From NCBI RefSeq assembly GCF_025854275.1, contig NZ_CP107567.1:682001-746000 (forward strand): 64,000 nt of DNA, read 5' to 3'. Below the pieces are notes generated by a model, which did not search any database, was not told where the DNA came from, and saw only the letters and a program-made list of their open reading frames with translations. Numbering within the stretch: position 1 is the stretch's first letter; every line of letters begins with the position of its first letter. The translations under genes were made by a program, and so were the position numbers. This stretch comes from Streptomyces peucetius (GTDB taxonomy: Bacteria > Actinomycetota > Actinomycetes > Streptomycetales > Streptomycetaceae). Positions 45,602 through 56,064 of the stretch are shown here, piece by piece.

Positions 45602-46339
45602 TCAGCGCGGTTCGAAGTGGAAAGAGCGGATGAAGCAGTCCCGCGGCTGTTCGACCGCGTAGACGATGCATTCGAAAAGGGCCTGGGTGGTGAGCTTCTC
45701 CTCGGCGCTCTGCCGGTCCGGGCCCATGTCTTCCCATTCGGCGGACCGCGGGTCGGAGGTGGAGAAGTCCGGTGGATACAGCGAGAAGACGCGAATACCC
45801 GAAGGGCCGAGACGCCGGGAAAGGATGTCGGCGAAGCCGGCCTGGGCGCCCTTCGCCGCGTAGAAGGCTTCGTGCGCCGTGGAGTGGGGTGTCGCGCGGC
45901 CCGCGCACACGGCGACCATGTTGACGATGTCGGGCCGGCCGGACGCACGGAGCAGGGGCAGGAAGTGCTTGACCATGAGCACCGTGCCGCCGGCCGTCGA
46001 CTCGATCGTCTCCACGATCTCGTCGTCGGAGGCGTCGTCGAGCTCCAGGCCGTCCAGCCATCTGGCCCCGTTGTTGACCAGCAGGTCCACCCGGTCCGTG
46101 TGTTCGCCCACGCGCCGGGCGAACTCCCGGATGTCGGCGGGCCTGCTCAGGTCGCAACCGAACGTGTGGATCCGGTCCCTGGCGGAACCCATGACTTCGG
46201 TCCTGGTGCGTTCGGCCGCTTCGACCGTGCGGGCCGATACGTAGACCTCGGCGCCCAGATGGGCGAATCCGATGGCGAGCGCACGGCCGAAGTGACGGGA
46301 CGCCCCGGTCACCACGACGCGTAGATTCTCGAATTTCAT
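45602..46339 (-). CDS. Short-chain dehydrogenase/reductase
   Basis: A 245-residue SDR. The nucleotide-binding motif is VVVTGASRHFGRALA (the usual T-G-x3-G-x-G with H-F), NNGA follows, and the catalytic YxxxK is in AFYAAKGAQ. VVTGAS and the basic residue after the second strand (SART) suggest NADP(H). ATG 46339 is preceded by AGAGG. Located between the MetRS-like and PrpF-like genes on the same strand; it probably oxidises or reduces a pathway intermediate. Confidence 0.9.
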   Translation of the reverse strand: MKFENLRVVVTGASRHFGRALAIGFAHLGAEVYVSARTVEAAERTRTEVMGSARDRIHTFGCDLSRPADIREFARRVGEHTDRVDLLVNNGARWLDGLELDDASDDEIVETIESTAGGTVLMVKHFLPLLRASGRPDIVNMVAVCAGRATPHSTAHEAFYAAKGAQAGFADILSRRLGPSGIRVFSLYPPDFSTSDPRSAEWEDMGPDRQSAEEKLTTQALFECIVYAVEQPRDCFIRSFHFEPR

Positions 46340-46470
46340 CCTCTGCTGCACTCCCCCACACAGGACGGAAGCCGGTGGAACTCCCCGATGCGGATGAGCA
46401 GTCGGGAGCCCTTGTGGAATCCAGCGTGGCAGAGGACGGGCCTGGTGAAGGGGTCGGAAGGGCTGCGTAT

Positions 46471-47394
46471 TCACGCCGTGACGCGGATACGCCAGGGCAG
46501 GCGCACCGACCGTTCCAGTATGTGCGCCCGCTTGCCGTGCACCGCGACACTGCCCAGGACTCCCGCCTTCGCCACGGCGGTCGTCCGCACCGCGCCCCCC
46601 GGGGTGAGGATCGTCAGGGCGGAGCCGTCGGCGAGGCGGTGCGGCACCGTCCCCGGAACGGCCACGGCTGCCGTGAGGCATGCCGCGCCGGTGAGCGCGA
46701 GGCTCGGGTGCCAGCCGTCGACCGCGACGCTCCGTACGAACGGCCGGCCGCTGCCGTCCGCCCCGATCGCCGCGATCTTTGGCAGCGCGGAGCGCGGTGC
46801 CAGGCCGAGCAGCCGGGCCGCCGCCGCGCGCACCCTGAGCAGCGGCAGCAGCAGTTCGACGCCGGCGCCGAACAGTTCCTCCGCCGTCCGCACGCCGAAC
46901 GCCGAGGCGTCGACGAACACATAGGGGTTTCCGAAGCGCACCAGTGAGACGTCGAAGCCGCCGATCCGGTCGACCGGGCAACCCGTCGGCAGCAGACGGC
47001 GGGCCGCCCAGGGGCCGGTGAACCTGACGGTACGGGTGCCCTGCGGCTCCGGCTCGCAGACGACGGCGTCGCCGGTCGTCAGGGCACGTACGCGCACCGG
47101 TCCGGCTCGTCCCGCGGCTGCGACGCAAGCGAGCAGCGAATGACCGCAGCCGGTGCGGAAGTCGAACCCTCGCGGCAGGCTCTGGACGAACCGGTACTCC
47201 AGGTCGAAGGCCGAGGAGGAGGAGGCCCCGTACAGGGCGATCTTCCTGATGTGGCCGCGTCCGGTGCGGTCCAGCCACCGGCGCACGTTCCGTAGCTCCT
47301 CCCCCAGGGCCAGCGCGCCCTGCGGGAGCCTGTCCCCGGCGAGTACGAGAGTCGGGCCGGGCGCCCCCTCCGCCCGGACGACATCCGCCTTCAC
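46471..47394 (-). CDS. PrpF-family isomerase-like protein
   Basis: A 307-residue protein of the PrpF/4-oxalomesaconate tautomerase family (diaminopimelate-epimerase fold), which moves double bonds in tricarboxylates through a cysteine/lysine active site. Matching blocks are FRTGCGHSLLACVAAA (cysteine in the NCGN position), VSLVRFGNPYVFVDASAFG and LPKIAAIGAD. HPSLALTGAACLTAAVAVPGTV follows. The family's RGGTSKG loop is not seen at the N-terminus, so the reaction may differ. Its GTG start overlaps the AsnB stop (GTGA). Confidence 0.8.
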   Translation of the reverse strand: MKADVVRAEGAPGPTLVLAGDRLPQGALALGEELRNVRRWLDRTGRGHIRKIALYGASSSSAFDLEYRFVQSLPRGFDFRTGCGHSLLACVAAAGRAGPVRVRALTTGDAVVCEPEPQGTRTVRFTGPWAARRLLPTGCPVDRIGGFDVSLVRFGNPYVFVDASAFGVRTAEELFGAGVELLLPLLRVRAAAARLLGLAPRSALPKIAAIGADGSGRPFVRSVAVDGWHPSLALTGAACLTAAVAVPGTVPHRLADGSALTILTPGGAVRTTAVAKAGVLGSVAVHGKRAHILERSVRLPWRIRVTA

Positions 47395-49175
47395 GCCGCG
47401 CAGCCGACGGGGATGCGCAGCCCCTGCACGACCTCCGTCCACAGCTCATGAACGGCGATGCCCCACAGGGCCAGCGCGTCGGAGGCGGAGGGCCGGGCGG
47501 CCTGGCGGGCCAGCAGCGCCTGGACCCGGTCGGGACGCAGGCGCCCGTCCCGGCCGAGTCTCGCCGGGGACAACAGCTCCCGCACCGTGTCCATGAGCGG
47601 ACTGCCGGACGCCATCATGGCGGCGAGGGGAAGGGTGAAGGGCTGCTTGGGCCGGTTCAGTACCGAACCGGGCAGCAGTTCGCGGCCCACGTCGTACAGG
47701 GCGCGCTTCCCGGTGCGCTCCGCCGCGGTCCGCGAGCGTGCCATGGCCACGGTCCCGGGCTGGCAGAAGGGCATCCGGGTCTCGACGGCCCAGGCCATGC
47801 TCAGATGGTCGACGCGACGCAGATGGTACGCGGGCAGCCGGCATCGCGTCTCGAAGTCCTCGAGGGTGGAGAGCCGGTCCTTGGGGGAGTCGCGCAGACG
47901 GGCGGCGATCCGGTCACTGGCGGAACCACGTTCCCTGAGAAGGGCTCGATAGGCCGGGGTGTACAGACTGTGGCGCAGCAGCCTCGGGGCGGCGGCGAGC
48001 GCATCGACGTAGGCGGCTACCCAGTCCTGGCCCTCAGGAACCGCCAGGGCGCTGCGGACGCGGTCGTAGCCGCCGAAGAGTTCGTCGGCCCCGTCGCCGG
48101 TGAGGGCGACGGTGAAGCCCGCCTCACGGACCGCGCGGAACAGGGCGTAGGTGCTCAGGGCGATCGGGTCGGCGTTGGGCTGGCCCAGGTGGCGCACGGT
48201 CCGCGTGAGCAGGGAGGCGAGTTCCGACGGGTCGACGTCGACCCGGTGGTGCACCGTGCGGGCCCGGTTGGCGACAGCTTGTGCGTAGGTGTGCTCGGCA
48301 CCGGGCCAGCGGCCCTTGTAGCCGAGGTGGAAGGTGTGCAGCTGCCTGTCGTCGAGGCGGAGCTCTTCGGCCGCCAGCGCGGTGACGAGGCCCGAGTCGA
48401 GGCCACCGCTGGTGACCGCGCAGACCGGCACATCGGCGGCGGCCAGCCGCTCCGTCTCGTGCCGCAAGGTGTCAAGCGTGCCCCGGCCGCCGGCCTGCGC
48501 AGTGTCCCGCGGTGCGCGGCGGCGTATCCGGAGAGCGGAACCGGGGTGGGCGACGGCGGTTGCTCCGGGCGGCAGTACGTGCACCCCGCGGAGCGCCGTC
48601 TCGGTGCCCAGCGGCGTCTTCGTCGCCAGTACGGTGTCGAGCGTCTCCTCCCGGATGTCGGTGGGGACGGCGTCGAACGCGAGGAGCGCCGGGATCTCGG
48701 AGGCGAAGCGCACGGACCCGTCTCCGGCGACGTGGTAGTGGATGGGCTTCATGCCCATGTCGTCCACGGCCAGCACGAGTCGCGGCCGTGAGCGCAGGTC
48801 GAGCACCGCGACGGCGAACATGCCGTCCAGGTGCTCCGCGAAGCCGGGGCCGTACTCCGTGTAGAGGGCGGGCAGAAGGCTGCCGTCGCACCGACCGTCG
48901 AGACGGTGGCCGCGGGCGGACAGACGCCGCCGCAGCTCACGATGGTTGTAGATCTCCCCGTTGAACACGGCGAGCACACCGGGGGCGGTGCGTAACCGGT
49001 ACGGCTGACTACCGTGGCCGGGGTCCGTCACCGCCAGCCGGTCACACCCGAGCGACCAGCCGCGGCCGCTGAGGACGCCGCGCTCGTCGGGTCCGCCGTG
49101 GCGCTGTCTGCCCGACACGGCATGCAGCTCGGGGTCTGTCACCCCAGCGGCGAAGGAACCGAAAATCCTGCACAT
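47391..49175 (-). CDS. Asparagine synthase-type glutamine amidotransferase
   Basis: A 594-residue AsnB-type enzyme. The N-terminal class II glutaminase has C2 as nucleophile (MCRIFGSF) with FNGEIYNHREL and RHGGPDE. The synthetase half has the PP-loop SGGLDS and GDGADELFGGYDR. Besides asparagine synthesis, AsnB paralogues in secondary metabolism make amides or close rings; the setting argues for that. GGAGGCGA precedes the ATG. It heads a four-gene minus-strand run (AsnB, PrpF, SDR, MetRS-like) and is divergent from the PIG-L gene. Confidence 0.9.
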   Translation of the reverse strand: MCRIFGSFAAGVTDPELHAVSGRQRHGGPDERGVLSGRGWSLGCDRLAVTDPGHGSQPYRLRTAPGVLAVFNGEIYNHRELRRRLSARGHRLDGRCDGSLLPALYTEYGPGFAEHLDGMFAVAVLDLRSRPRLVLAVDDMGMKPIHYHVAGDGSVRFASEIPALLAFDAVPTDIREETLDTVLATKTPLGTETALRGVHVLPPGATAVAHPGSALRIRRRAPRDTAQAGGRGTLDTLRHETERLAAADVPVCAVTSGGLDSGLVTALAAEELRLDDRQLHTFHLGYKGRWPGAEHTYAQAVANRARTVHHRVDVDPSELASLLTRTVRHLGQPNADPIALSTYALFRAVREAGFTVALTGDGADELFGGYDRVRSALAVPEGQDWVAAYVDALAAAPRLLRHSLYTPAYRALLRERGSASDRIAARLRDSPKDRLSTLEDFETRCRLPAYHLRRVDHLSMAWAVETRMPFCQPGTVAMARSRTAAERTGKRALYDVGRELLPGSVLNRPKQPFTLPLAAMMASGSPLMDTVRELLSPARLGRDGRLRPDRVQALLARQAARPSASDALALWGIAVHELWTEVVQGLRIPVGCAA

Positions 49176-49202
49176 GCCAGTCGCCTCCGACGGTCACGTT
49201 CC

Positions 49203-49232
49203 TTATCCAGACCAATGATTTGAATCTACCAA
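49203..49232 (-). promoter_or_regulatory. Possible promoter for the AsnB gene in an AT-rich divergent region
   Basis: On the minus strand TTGGTA (-35 like) and GGATAA (-10 like) are 18 bases apart, about 22 bases ahead of the transcript region for AsnB. The AT-rich block 49203-49245 also contains AATCTAC, shared with the gap at 60418-60458. It separates the AsnB and PIG-L genes. Confidence 0.4.
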
Positions 49233-49319
49233 TTTTTTGAGTGGCGCGTAAGTGCCATGTCGTGGACGCGCCACCGGATGCGCCTTGCCCCGAGTCCGTC
49301 GGAGCAACAGGCTGAGGAC

Positions 49320-50060
49320 ATGGACGAGTTGAAGACGGACTCACCCGACCGCGGCGCACCCGAGAGCCTGCTGGTCGTGGCCGCCCACCCGGACGACATC
49401 GAGTTCTGCGTCAGCGGAACCGTGATGCAGTGGATCGCCCGAGGCACCAGGGCGACCTACTGCATCGTCACGGACGGAGGAGCCGGCGGTTACGACGAAC
49501 AGCTGCCCCGGCAGGCGATGGCGGATCTGCGCCGTGCGGAACAGGTCCATTCGGCAAAGCTCAGCGGGGTGCAGGACGTCCGCTTCCTCGGCTACCCCGA
49601 CAGCCTCGTGGAGCCGAGCGTCGCCCTGCGGCGGGACCTGTGCCGGGTGATCCGTGAGGTCCGGCCGCAGCGCGCCGTCATTCCGAGCCCCGAGATCAAC
49701 TGGAAGCGGCTCGCCGACCTGCACCCCGACCACCGCGCCGTCGGGGACGCGGCACTGCGCGCCGTCTATCCGGAAGCACGCAACCCGTTCGCCTACCCCG
49801 AGCTCCTCCGGGACGAGGGGCTCGAGCCCTGGACCGTTCGGGAGCTCTGGCTGATGACCGGCCCGACCCCGAATCAGTACGTCGACGTCACAAACGTCTT
49901 CGCACGCAAGGTCGAAGCCCTGCGCATCCACACCTCACAGACCGCGCACTTCGACGATCTGTCCGGTCTGCTGCACACCTGGCTGTCGGAACACGCCCAG
50001 GCGGGCGGCCTCCCGCAGGGCCGCCTCGCCGAGGCCTTCCAGATCGTGTCGACCGAGTAG
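49320..50060 (+). CDS. PIG-L/LmbE-family deacetylase (MshB-like)
   Basis: A 246-residue zinc N-deacetylase. AAHPDDIEFCVSG near the N-terminus supplies the HPDD metal and catalytic residues and HPDHRAVG the third histidine; NQYVDVTNVFARKVEAL is typical of the C-terminal half. Relatives include MshB (GlcNAc-Ins deacetylase), Mca (mycothiol-conjugate amidase) and LmbE of lincomycin biosynthesis. Start ATG 49320 has GAGG close by; ATG 49257 in frame is possible. It is the only plus-strand gene inside the cluster and sits by the MDMPI-like gene, convergent with it. Confidence 0.9.
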   Translation: MDELKTDSPDRGAPESLLVVAAHPDDIEFCVSGTVMQWIARGTRATYCIVTDGGAGGYDEQLPRQAMADLRRAEQVHSAKLSGVQDVRFLGYPDSLVEPSVALRRDLCRVIREVRPQRAVIPSPEINWKRLADLHPDHRAVGDAALRAVYPEARNPFAYPELLRDEGLEPWTVRELWLMTGPTPNQYVDVTNVFARKVEALRIHTSQTAHFDDLSGLLHTWLSEHAQAGGLPQGRLAEAFQIVSTE

Positions 50061-50110
50061 CGGGGGCCGAGTAGCCCGGTTGCCCGGCTCGTTGCCCGGT
50101 CCCTTCCGGC

Positions 50111-50770
50111 TCAGCGGTAGATGACCAGCTCGTGCTCGTGGGCACCGTCGAGCTCGTAGCGCGTGCCCACCAGGGGTCGCCCGGAGTAGAGCCGGATCAA
50201 CGTCGGCACGTCGGCCACCAGCCGGGCAGGCGCCCGCCCCGGGACCGCGTCGCCGAGTACGAGCGTGCTGCCGTCGCCGAGGGTCGCCCGCAACAGAGGT
50301 GTATCCCGTCTTCTGCTGGCGACCGACAGCAACTCCAGTGCCGGTGCGGCGCCTTCACCGGCGTAGGCGCCCGGCGTGCCCCATGCGTCGCGCACATCGC
50401 CGGCATGGACCCACTCCCCCAGGGCGACCGTGTCCAGCAGGCCGTCCTCGTGGGTGGCGATCACCGGACCCGCCTCGGTGAAGCCGCGCTCCAGCTCGTC
50501 CAGCACGCGTCCCAGCGGCCAGTCCGCCCGGTCCGCCACGTCGGCCGCGTTGGCCTCGGGCAGGAAGACCCCCTCTTCGAGCCGTCCTTCCACGATCCGC
50601 ATCAGCGCGGCGCCGCAGTGGGCGAGCACTTCGCGGACCGTCCAGCCCGGGCAGGCGGTCCGGAGGGCGAACAACTCGTCCGGCGCGGACCGGAGCAGCG
50701 GCATGAGAGCGTCCCTCTCCGTCAGGAGGAGACGGCCGGGCAACGCGGGGTCACGAGGCCTTTTGGACAT
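50111..50770 (-). CDS. MDMPI/DinB-type mycothiol-dependent enzyme (LmbV-like)
   Basis: A 219-residue four-helix-bundle protein of the mycothiol-dependent maleylpyruvate isomerase family. It begins LLLTERDALMPLLRSA, has the CPGWTVREVLAHCGA motif with H51, and GEWVHAGDVRDAWG with E119 and H122; these form the expected metal site. The C-terminal ~90 residues are a beta-rich sterol-carrier-like domain. Such enzymes transfer or exchange mycothiol; LmbV replaces ergothioneine by mycothiol in lincomycin assembly. ATG with GGGGAG. Together with the MshA-like and PIG-L genes it implies thiol-dependent steps. Confidence 0.85.
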   Translation of the reverse strand: MSKRPRDPALPGRLLLTERDALMPLLRSAPDELFALRTACPGWTVREVLAHCGAALMRIVEGRLEEGVFLPEANAADVADRADWPLGRVLDELERGFTEAGPVIATHEDGLLDTVALGEWVHAGDVRDAWGTPGAYAGEGAAPALELLSVASRRRDTPLLRATLGDGSTLVLGDAVPGRAPARLVADVPTLIRLYSGRPLVGTRYELDGAHEHELVIYR

Positions 50771-50791
50771 CTGACTCCCCTTTCGACCGGA

Positions 50792-52187
<1,396 letters not shown>

Positions 52188-52198
<11 letters not shown>

Positions 52199-53045
52199 GA
52201 GGGCTCCTTGACGCCTGGACATTGCGGTGGATGTCGAGTGCTGCCGTCGAACGGTTGAGCGTGATGTAGTGCAGTCCCGGGGCGCCCTCGGCGAGAAGCC
52301 TGTTCGCCATCTCCGTGGCGTGGTCGACGCCGATCCGGTAGGAGGCGGCGGGATCGGCGCGTACCGCCTCGAGGCGCAGTGCCAGGTGCCTGGGGAAGGC
52401 GGCGTCGCTGAGCCGGGCGAAGCGGCTGATCTGGCGGTAGTCGGTCGCCGGCATGATCTCGGGAATGATCGGTGTCGAGCAGCCCGCAGCGGACACGCGA
52501 TCCCGGAATCTCAGGTACGTCTCCACGTCGAAGAACATCTGCGTGATCGCGTAGTCGGCACCCGCCTCGCACTTGGCCACGAAGTGGCGGATGTCGTCGT
52601 CCCGGGACGCGGCACGCGGGTGCCCTTCGGGGAAGGCGGCCACGCCGACGGTGAACTCGCCGAGTGACCTGACGAGTCGCACCAGTTCGACGGCGTGGGT
52701 GAAGCCCTCGGGATGCGGTGTCCACCGGGCGTTCGGGTCGCCGGGAGGGTCACCGCGCAGTACCAGCACGTCGCGGATGCCCGCGTCGGCGTACTGGCCG
52801 ATGATGTGGCGCAGCTCGGCCACCGAGTGGCCGACGGCGGTCAGATGGGCCACAGGACGCAGAGTGGTCTCCGCGGCGATGCGTTTGGTGACGGCGACCG
52901 TGCGGTCCCGCGAGGAGCCGCCCGCCCCGTACGTCACGGAAACGAAGTCGGGTGCCAGCGGCTCGACGCGTCGCAGCGCCTCCCAGAGCGTCGCTTCGCC
53001 GGCCGATGTCTTCGGTGGGAAGAATTCGAAGGAGAAGGTGGTCAC
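52188..53045 (-). CDS. metF: Methylenetetrahydrofolate reductase
   Basis: A 285-residue FAD enzyme producing 5-methyl-THF for methionine synthesis. [40 protein letters not shown] and [14 protein letters not shown] are family blocks. GTG start at 53045 with GGAG upstream. It overlaps ahcY. Together with MetK and SAH hydrolase this regenerates SAM inside the cluster; methionine synthase itself is not in the window. Confidence 0.96.
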
Positions 53046-53142
53046 CGGCGGACTCCGGCGTCGAAGTGGTTCGCCTCCGGGTCGTGGGCGGCGGTCGCGC
53101 CAGTGGAGTGTCCGGGGCGGAGGCGGCACGTCACGCGGCCCT

Positions 53143-54126
53143 TCATGTCAGGTCCCTGAAGTGTGCGACGAGATGAGCGACGGACTCGGGGCCGTACGAC
53201 GTCCTGAGCCGGCAGACGAGGGAGTCGCGGTAGAGGCGGTACTCCTGCGTTCCCACGTAGTCGAGCACCGTCGCGGCCACGGCGCAGCCCAGTTGCGCCG
53301 CGTGGAGCTCCGGCACGCCCCAGGCCAGGCCCGCGAGGAACCCGGCCCGGAAGCCGTCGCCGGCGCCTGTGGGGTCCACGACGCCGGCCACGTCGACGGC
53401 CGGGACGGTCAGCGGGGGCTGCCCTTCCCGCTCGATGCGTACGCCCTGCGCACCGAGGGTGGTCACCCAGCAGCCGACCCTGCCGAGGATCTGCTCCCCG
53501 GTGAGGCGGGTGCGCTCCTGGAGCAGTGCTGCCTCGTACTCGTTGGTGAACAGCCACCGGGCGCCGGTGACGAGTTCCAGAGTCTCTTCCCTGCCGAGTC
53601 CGGCCAGTTGCTGGGCCGGATCGGCCGCGAACGCGATGCCGTGCTTACGGCATGCCCGCGTGTGCCGGACCATCGCTTCGGGATCGTCCGGGGAGATCAT
53701 GACGAGGCCGAGCCGGCCGACTCTGCGGATCACGGCGCAGAGGTCGATCTCCTTGGCCTCCGTCATGGCCCCGGCGTAGAAGGTGGCGATCTGGTTCTGC
53801 ATCCGGTCTGTGGTGCACAGGAACCGGGCCGTGTGGAGTTCGGCGCTGATCCGCACGGAGTCCGTGTCGACCCCGTGCTGTTTCAGCCGGACCCGGTAGG
53901 GCTCGAAGTCGCTGCCCACCGCTCCGACCAGTACCGGCCGGAGCCCGAGCATTCCGAGCCCGAAGGAGATGTTCGCTGCCACTCCCCCTCGCCGTATCTC
54001 CAGGCGGTCCGCGAGGAAGGACAGTGACACCCGGTCGAGCCGGTCGGCCAGGAACTGGTCGGTGAACCTCCCGGGGAAAGTCATCAGATGGTCGGTGGCG
54101 ATGGAGCCGGTGACAGCGATCCGCAT
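53143..54126 (-). CDS. adoK: PfkB-family kinase, probably adenosine kinase
   Basis: A 327-residue ribokinase-fold sugar kinase. [18 protein letters not shown] is the substrate-binding signature and [17 protein letters not shown] the catalytic DTGAGD-type motif. It resembles the adenosine kinase of actinobacteria, which removes adenosine released by SAH hydrolase. The ATG lies one base from the MetK stop. Place in the cassette supports the assignment. A ribokinase-like alternative cannot be excluded from sequence alone. Confidence 0.85.
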   Translation of the reverse strand: MRIAVTGSIATDHLMTFPGRFTDQFLADRLDRVSLSFLADRLEIRRGGVAANISFGLGMLGLRPVLVGAVGSDFEPYRVRLKQHGVDTDSVRISAELHTARFLCTTDRMQNQIATFYAGAMTEAKEIDLCAVIRRVGRLGLVMISPDDPEAMVRHTRACRKHGIAFAADPAQQLAGLGREETLELVTGARWLFTNEYEAALLQERTRLTGEQILGRVGCWVTTLGAQGVRIEREGQPPLTVPAVDVAGVVDPTGAGDGFRAGFLAGLAWGVPELHAAQLGCAVAATVLDYVGTQEYRLYRDSLVCRLRTSYGPESVAHLVAHFRDLT

Positions 54127-54127
54127 C

Positions 54128-55324
54128 TCAGTCCTCCGCCGCCGCCCTGCGCAGGGCGTCGGCCCGGTCGGTGCGTTCCCAGGTGAATTCCGGCAGCTCG
54201 CGGCCGAAGTGGCCGTATGCGGCGGTCCGGGCGTAGACGGGCCGCAGCAGGTCGAGGTCGCGGATGACGGCGGCCGGGCGGAGATCGAAGACCCGGTCGA
54301 TCGCCGACTGGATGCGTTCCACGGCCACGGTCTCGGTGCCGAAGGTCTCGACGAACAGGCCCACCGGCTCGGCCTTGCCGATGGCGTAGGCGACCTGCAC
54401 CTCGCAGCGGCGTGCCAGGCCGGCGGCCACCACGTTCTTCGCGACCCAGCGCATGGCGTACGCGGCGGAGCGGTCGACCTTGGAGGGGTCCTTGCCGGAG
54501 AACGCGCCGCCGCCGTGACGGGCCATCCCGCCGTACGTGTCGATGATGATCTTCCGGCCGGTCAGTCCGGCGTCACCCATCGGGCCGCCGATCTCGAAAC
54601 GCCCGGTCGGGTTCACGAGCAGCCGGTAGCCGTCGCTCTCCAGGCTCACACCCTGTTCGGCAAGTGCCTTGAGCTCTGCCTCGACCACGTGTTCGCGGAT
54701 GTCGGGGGCGAGGAGTCCGTCGAGACTGATGTCGGCGGCGTGCTGGGAGGAGACGACGACCGTGTCCAGGCGGACGGGCCGGTCGCCGTCGTACTCGATG
54801 GTGACCTGGGTCTTGCCGTCCGGGCGCAGGTAGGGGACGGTCCCGTCCTTGCGGACCTCGCTCAGCCGGCGGGAGAGCCGGTGGGCGAGGTGGATGGGCA
54901 GCGGCATCAGTTCGGCGGTGTCGTCGCAGGCGTAGCCGAACATCAGGCCCTGGTCGCCCGCGCCCTGCCGGTCGAGCTCCTCGCCCTCCTTGCCGGAGGT
55001 GTCGACGCCCTGTGCGATGTCCGGCGACTGGGCCCCGATCGAGACGGACACACCACAGGAAGCGCCGTCGAAGCCCTTCGCCGACGAGTCGTAGCCGATG
55101 TCGAGCACGGCTTCCCGCACCAGCTCCGCCATGGGCACGTAGGCCGCGGTGGTCACCTCGCCGGCTATGTGCACCTGCCCGGTGGTGATGAGCGTCTCGA
55201 CGGCGACGCGGGACGCCGGGTCCTCGGCCAGCAGCGCGTCGAGGATCGTGTCGCTGATCCTGTCGGCGATCTTGTCGGGGTGTCCCTCGGTGACGGATTC
55301 GGAGGTGAAGAGCCGTCGGGTCAT
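54128..55324 (-). CDS. metK: S-adenosylmethionine synthetase
   Basis: A 398-residue MetK. Signature 1 [12 protein letters not shown] and signature 2 [16 protein letters not shown] are intact; [19 protein letters not shown] begins the ATP site. ATG start at 55324, next to the ACP stop. It makes SAM from methionine and ATP for the cluster's methyltransferases. A housekeeping copy is expected elsewhere. Confidence 0.97.
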   Translation of the reverse strand: MTRRLFTSESVTEGHPDKIADRISDTILDALLAEDPASRVAVETLITTGQVHIAGEVTTAAYVPMAELVREAVLDIGYDSSAKGFDGASCGVSVSIGAQSPDIAQGVDTSGKEGEELDRQGAGDQGLMFGYACDDTAELMPLPIHLAHRLSRRLSEVRKDGTVPYLRPDGKTQVTIEYDGDRPVRLDTVVVSSQHAADISLDGLLAPDIREHVVEAELKALAEQGVSLESDGYRLLVNPTGRFEIGGPMGDAGLTGRKIIIDTYGGMARHGGGAFSGKDPSKVDRSAAYAMRWVAKNVVAAGLARRCEVQVAYAIGKAEPVGLFVETFGTETVAVERIQSAIDRVFDLRPAAVIRDLDLLRPVYARTAAYGHFGRELPEFTWERTDRADALRRAAAED

Positions 55325-55325
55325 G

Positions 55326-55568
55326 TCACTTCACCTCCGCACGGAAGAAGTTGTCCTCGATGGCGGCCAGCGTGCGGATGGCGTCGACCTCGAGGGTCTC
55401 CATCTCGATCGTCCGGCCGCTCTGCTGCTCGAGCAGGAAGACGAACTCGACGAAGGACAGCGAGTCGATCAGCCGGTTCTCGATGAGGTCCAGGTCGGAG
55501 GCGATGTCCTCACGGTCCTGGTGACGCTTGAGGATCCAGTCCTTGACCTGCTGCAGACCTGCGCTCAT
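55326..55568 (-). CDS. Acyl carrier protein from internal start
   Basis: The last 80 codons of the fused gene can be read alone from ATG 55568, with AAGGAG 9-14 bases upstream. The free product [17 protein letters not shown]... has normal ACP size and helix pattern, with S36 as the phosphopantetheine site. This is the second reading of the same frame listed above. Confidence 0.6.
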   Translation of the reverse strand: MSAGLQQVKDWILKRHQDREDIASDLDLIENRLIDSLSFVEFVFLLEQQSGRTIEMETLEVDAIRTLAAIEDNFFRAEVK

Positions 55569-56063
55569 GGCTGTGCTCCTTACGGTGTCGTGTTCATGGG
55601 GGTGGGCTGGTGTGTCGTGACCGCCGGTGGGGGCGGCGGCAGGAGGGTCGCCGATGATGGGCGCGGCGACGGCGACGGCGTAGTCGACGTCGTGGCTGAT
55701 GCTCACGGTGATCCCGGTGATGCCGGAGTCGGCGGCCATGGACGCGGCGGACCGGCGGAGTTCGACCAGGGGCCAGCCGCCGTCCGAGCGCCGCACGACG
55801 ATGTCACGCCATGGCAGGAACCGGTTGCGGACCCGCAGTGTCTTGAAGGCCGCCTCCTTGGCGGCGATGCGGCCGCAGAGGCTGAGCACGTCGAGGCCGG
55901 TCGACGTTCGGCAGTCGGCCAGTTCGCCGGCATCGAGCATCCGGTCGAAGAACGCTTCGCCGTGGTCGGCCATGAGCCGGCGGACACGGTTGACGGACAC
56001 GATGTCCATGCCGAGATTCGCCCAGCCCAGGCCGCCGGAGGCAGCGGTGGGGCGGGCCGGCAC
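55326..56063 (-). CDS. AcpS-type phosphopantetheinyl transferase fused to an acyl carrier protein
   Basis: One uninterrupted 245-residue frame joins two domains. Residues ~10-135 are a holo-ACP synthase ([14 protein letters not shown] with the first Mg-binding Asp; [14 protein letters not shown] with the second acid; [13 protein letters not shown] at the end). A ~30-residue His/Pro-rich linker follows, then an ACP (166-245) with the phosphopantetheine serine in LIDSLSF (S201). AcpS would modify the attached carrier. An internal ATG at 55568 with a strong AAGGAG could also give free ACP. GTG 56063 follows the previous stop by one base. Fusion versus two products needs protein data. Confidence 0.85.
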   Translation of the reverse strand: MPARPTAASGGLGWANLGMDIVSVNRVRRLMADHGEAFFDRMLDAGELADCRTSTGLDVLSLCGRIAAKEAAFKTLRVRNRFLPWRDIVVRRSDGGWPLVELRRSAASMAADSGITGITVSISHDVDYAVAVAAPIIGDPPAAAPTGGHDTPAHPHEHDTVRSTAMSAGLQQVKDWILKRHQDREDIASDLDLIENRLIDSLSFVEFVFLLEQQSGRTIEMETLEVDAIRTLAAIEDNFFRAEVK

Positions 56064-56064
56064 G

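Noticed and set aside
45561..46550. N-terminal extension of the MetRS-like gene through the SDR gene region
   Set aside because: The frame is open but overlaps the SDR gene; GTG 45560 has AAGGAGG and begins at the conserved family N-terminus.
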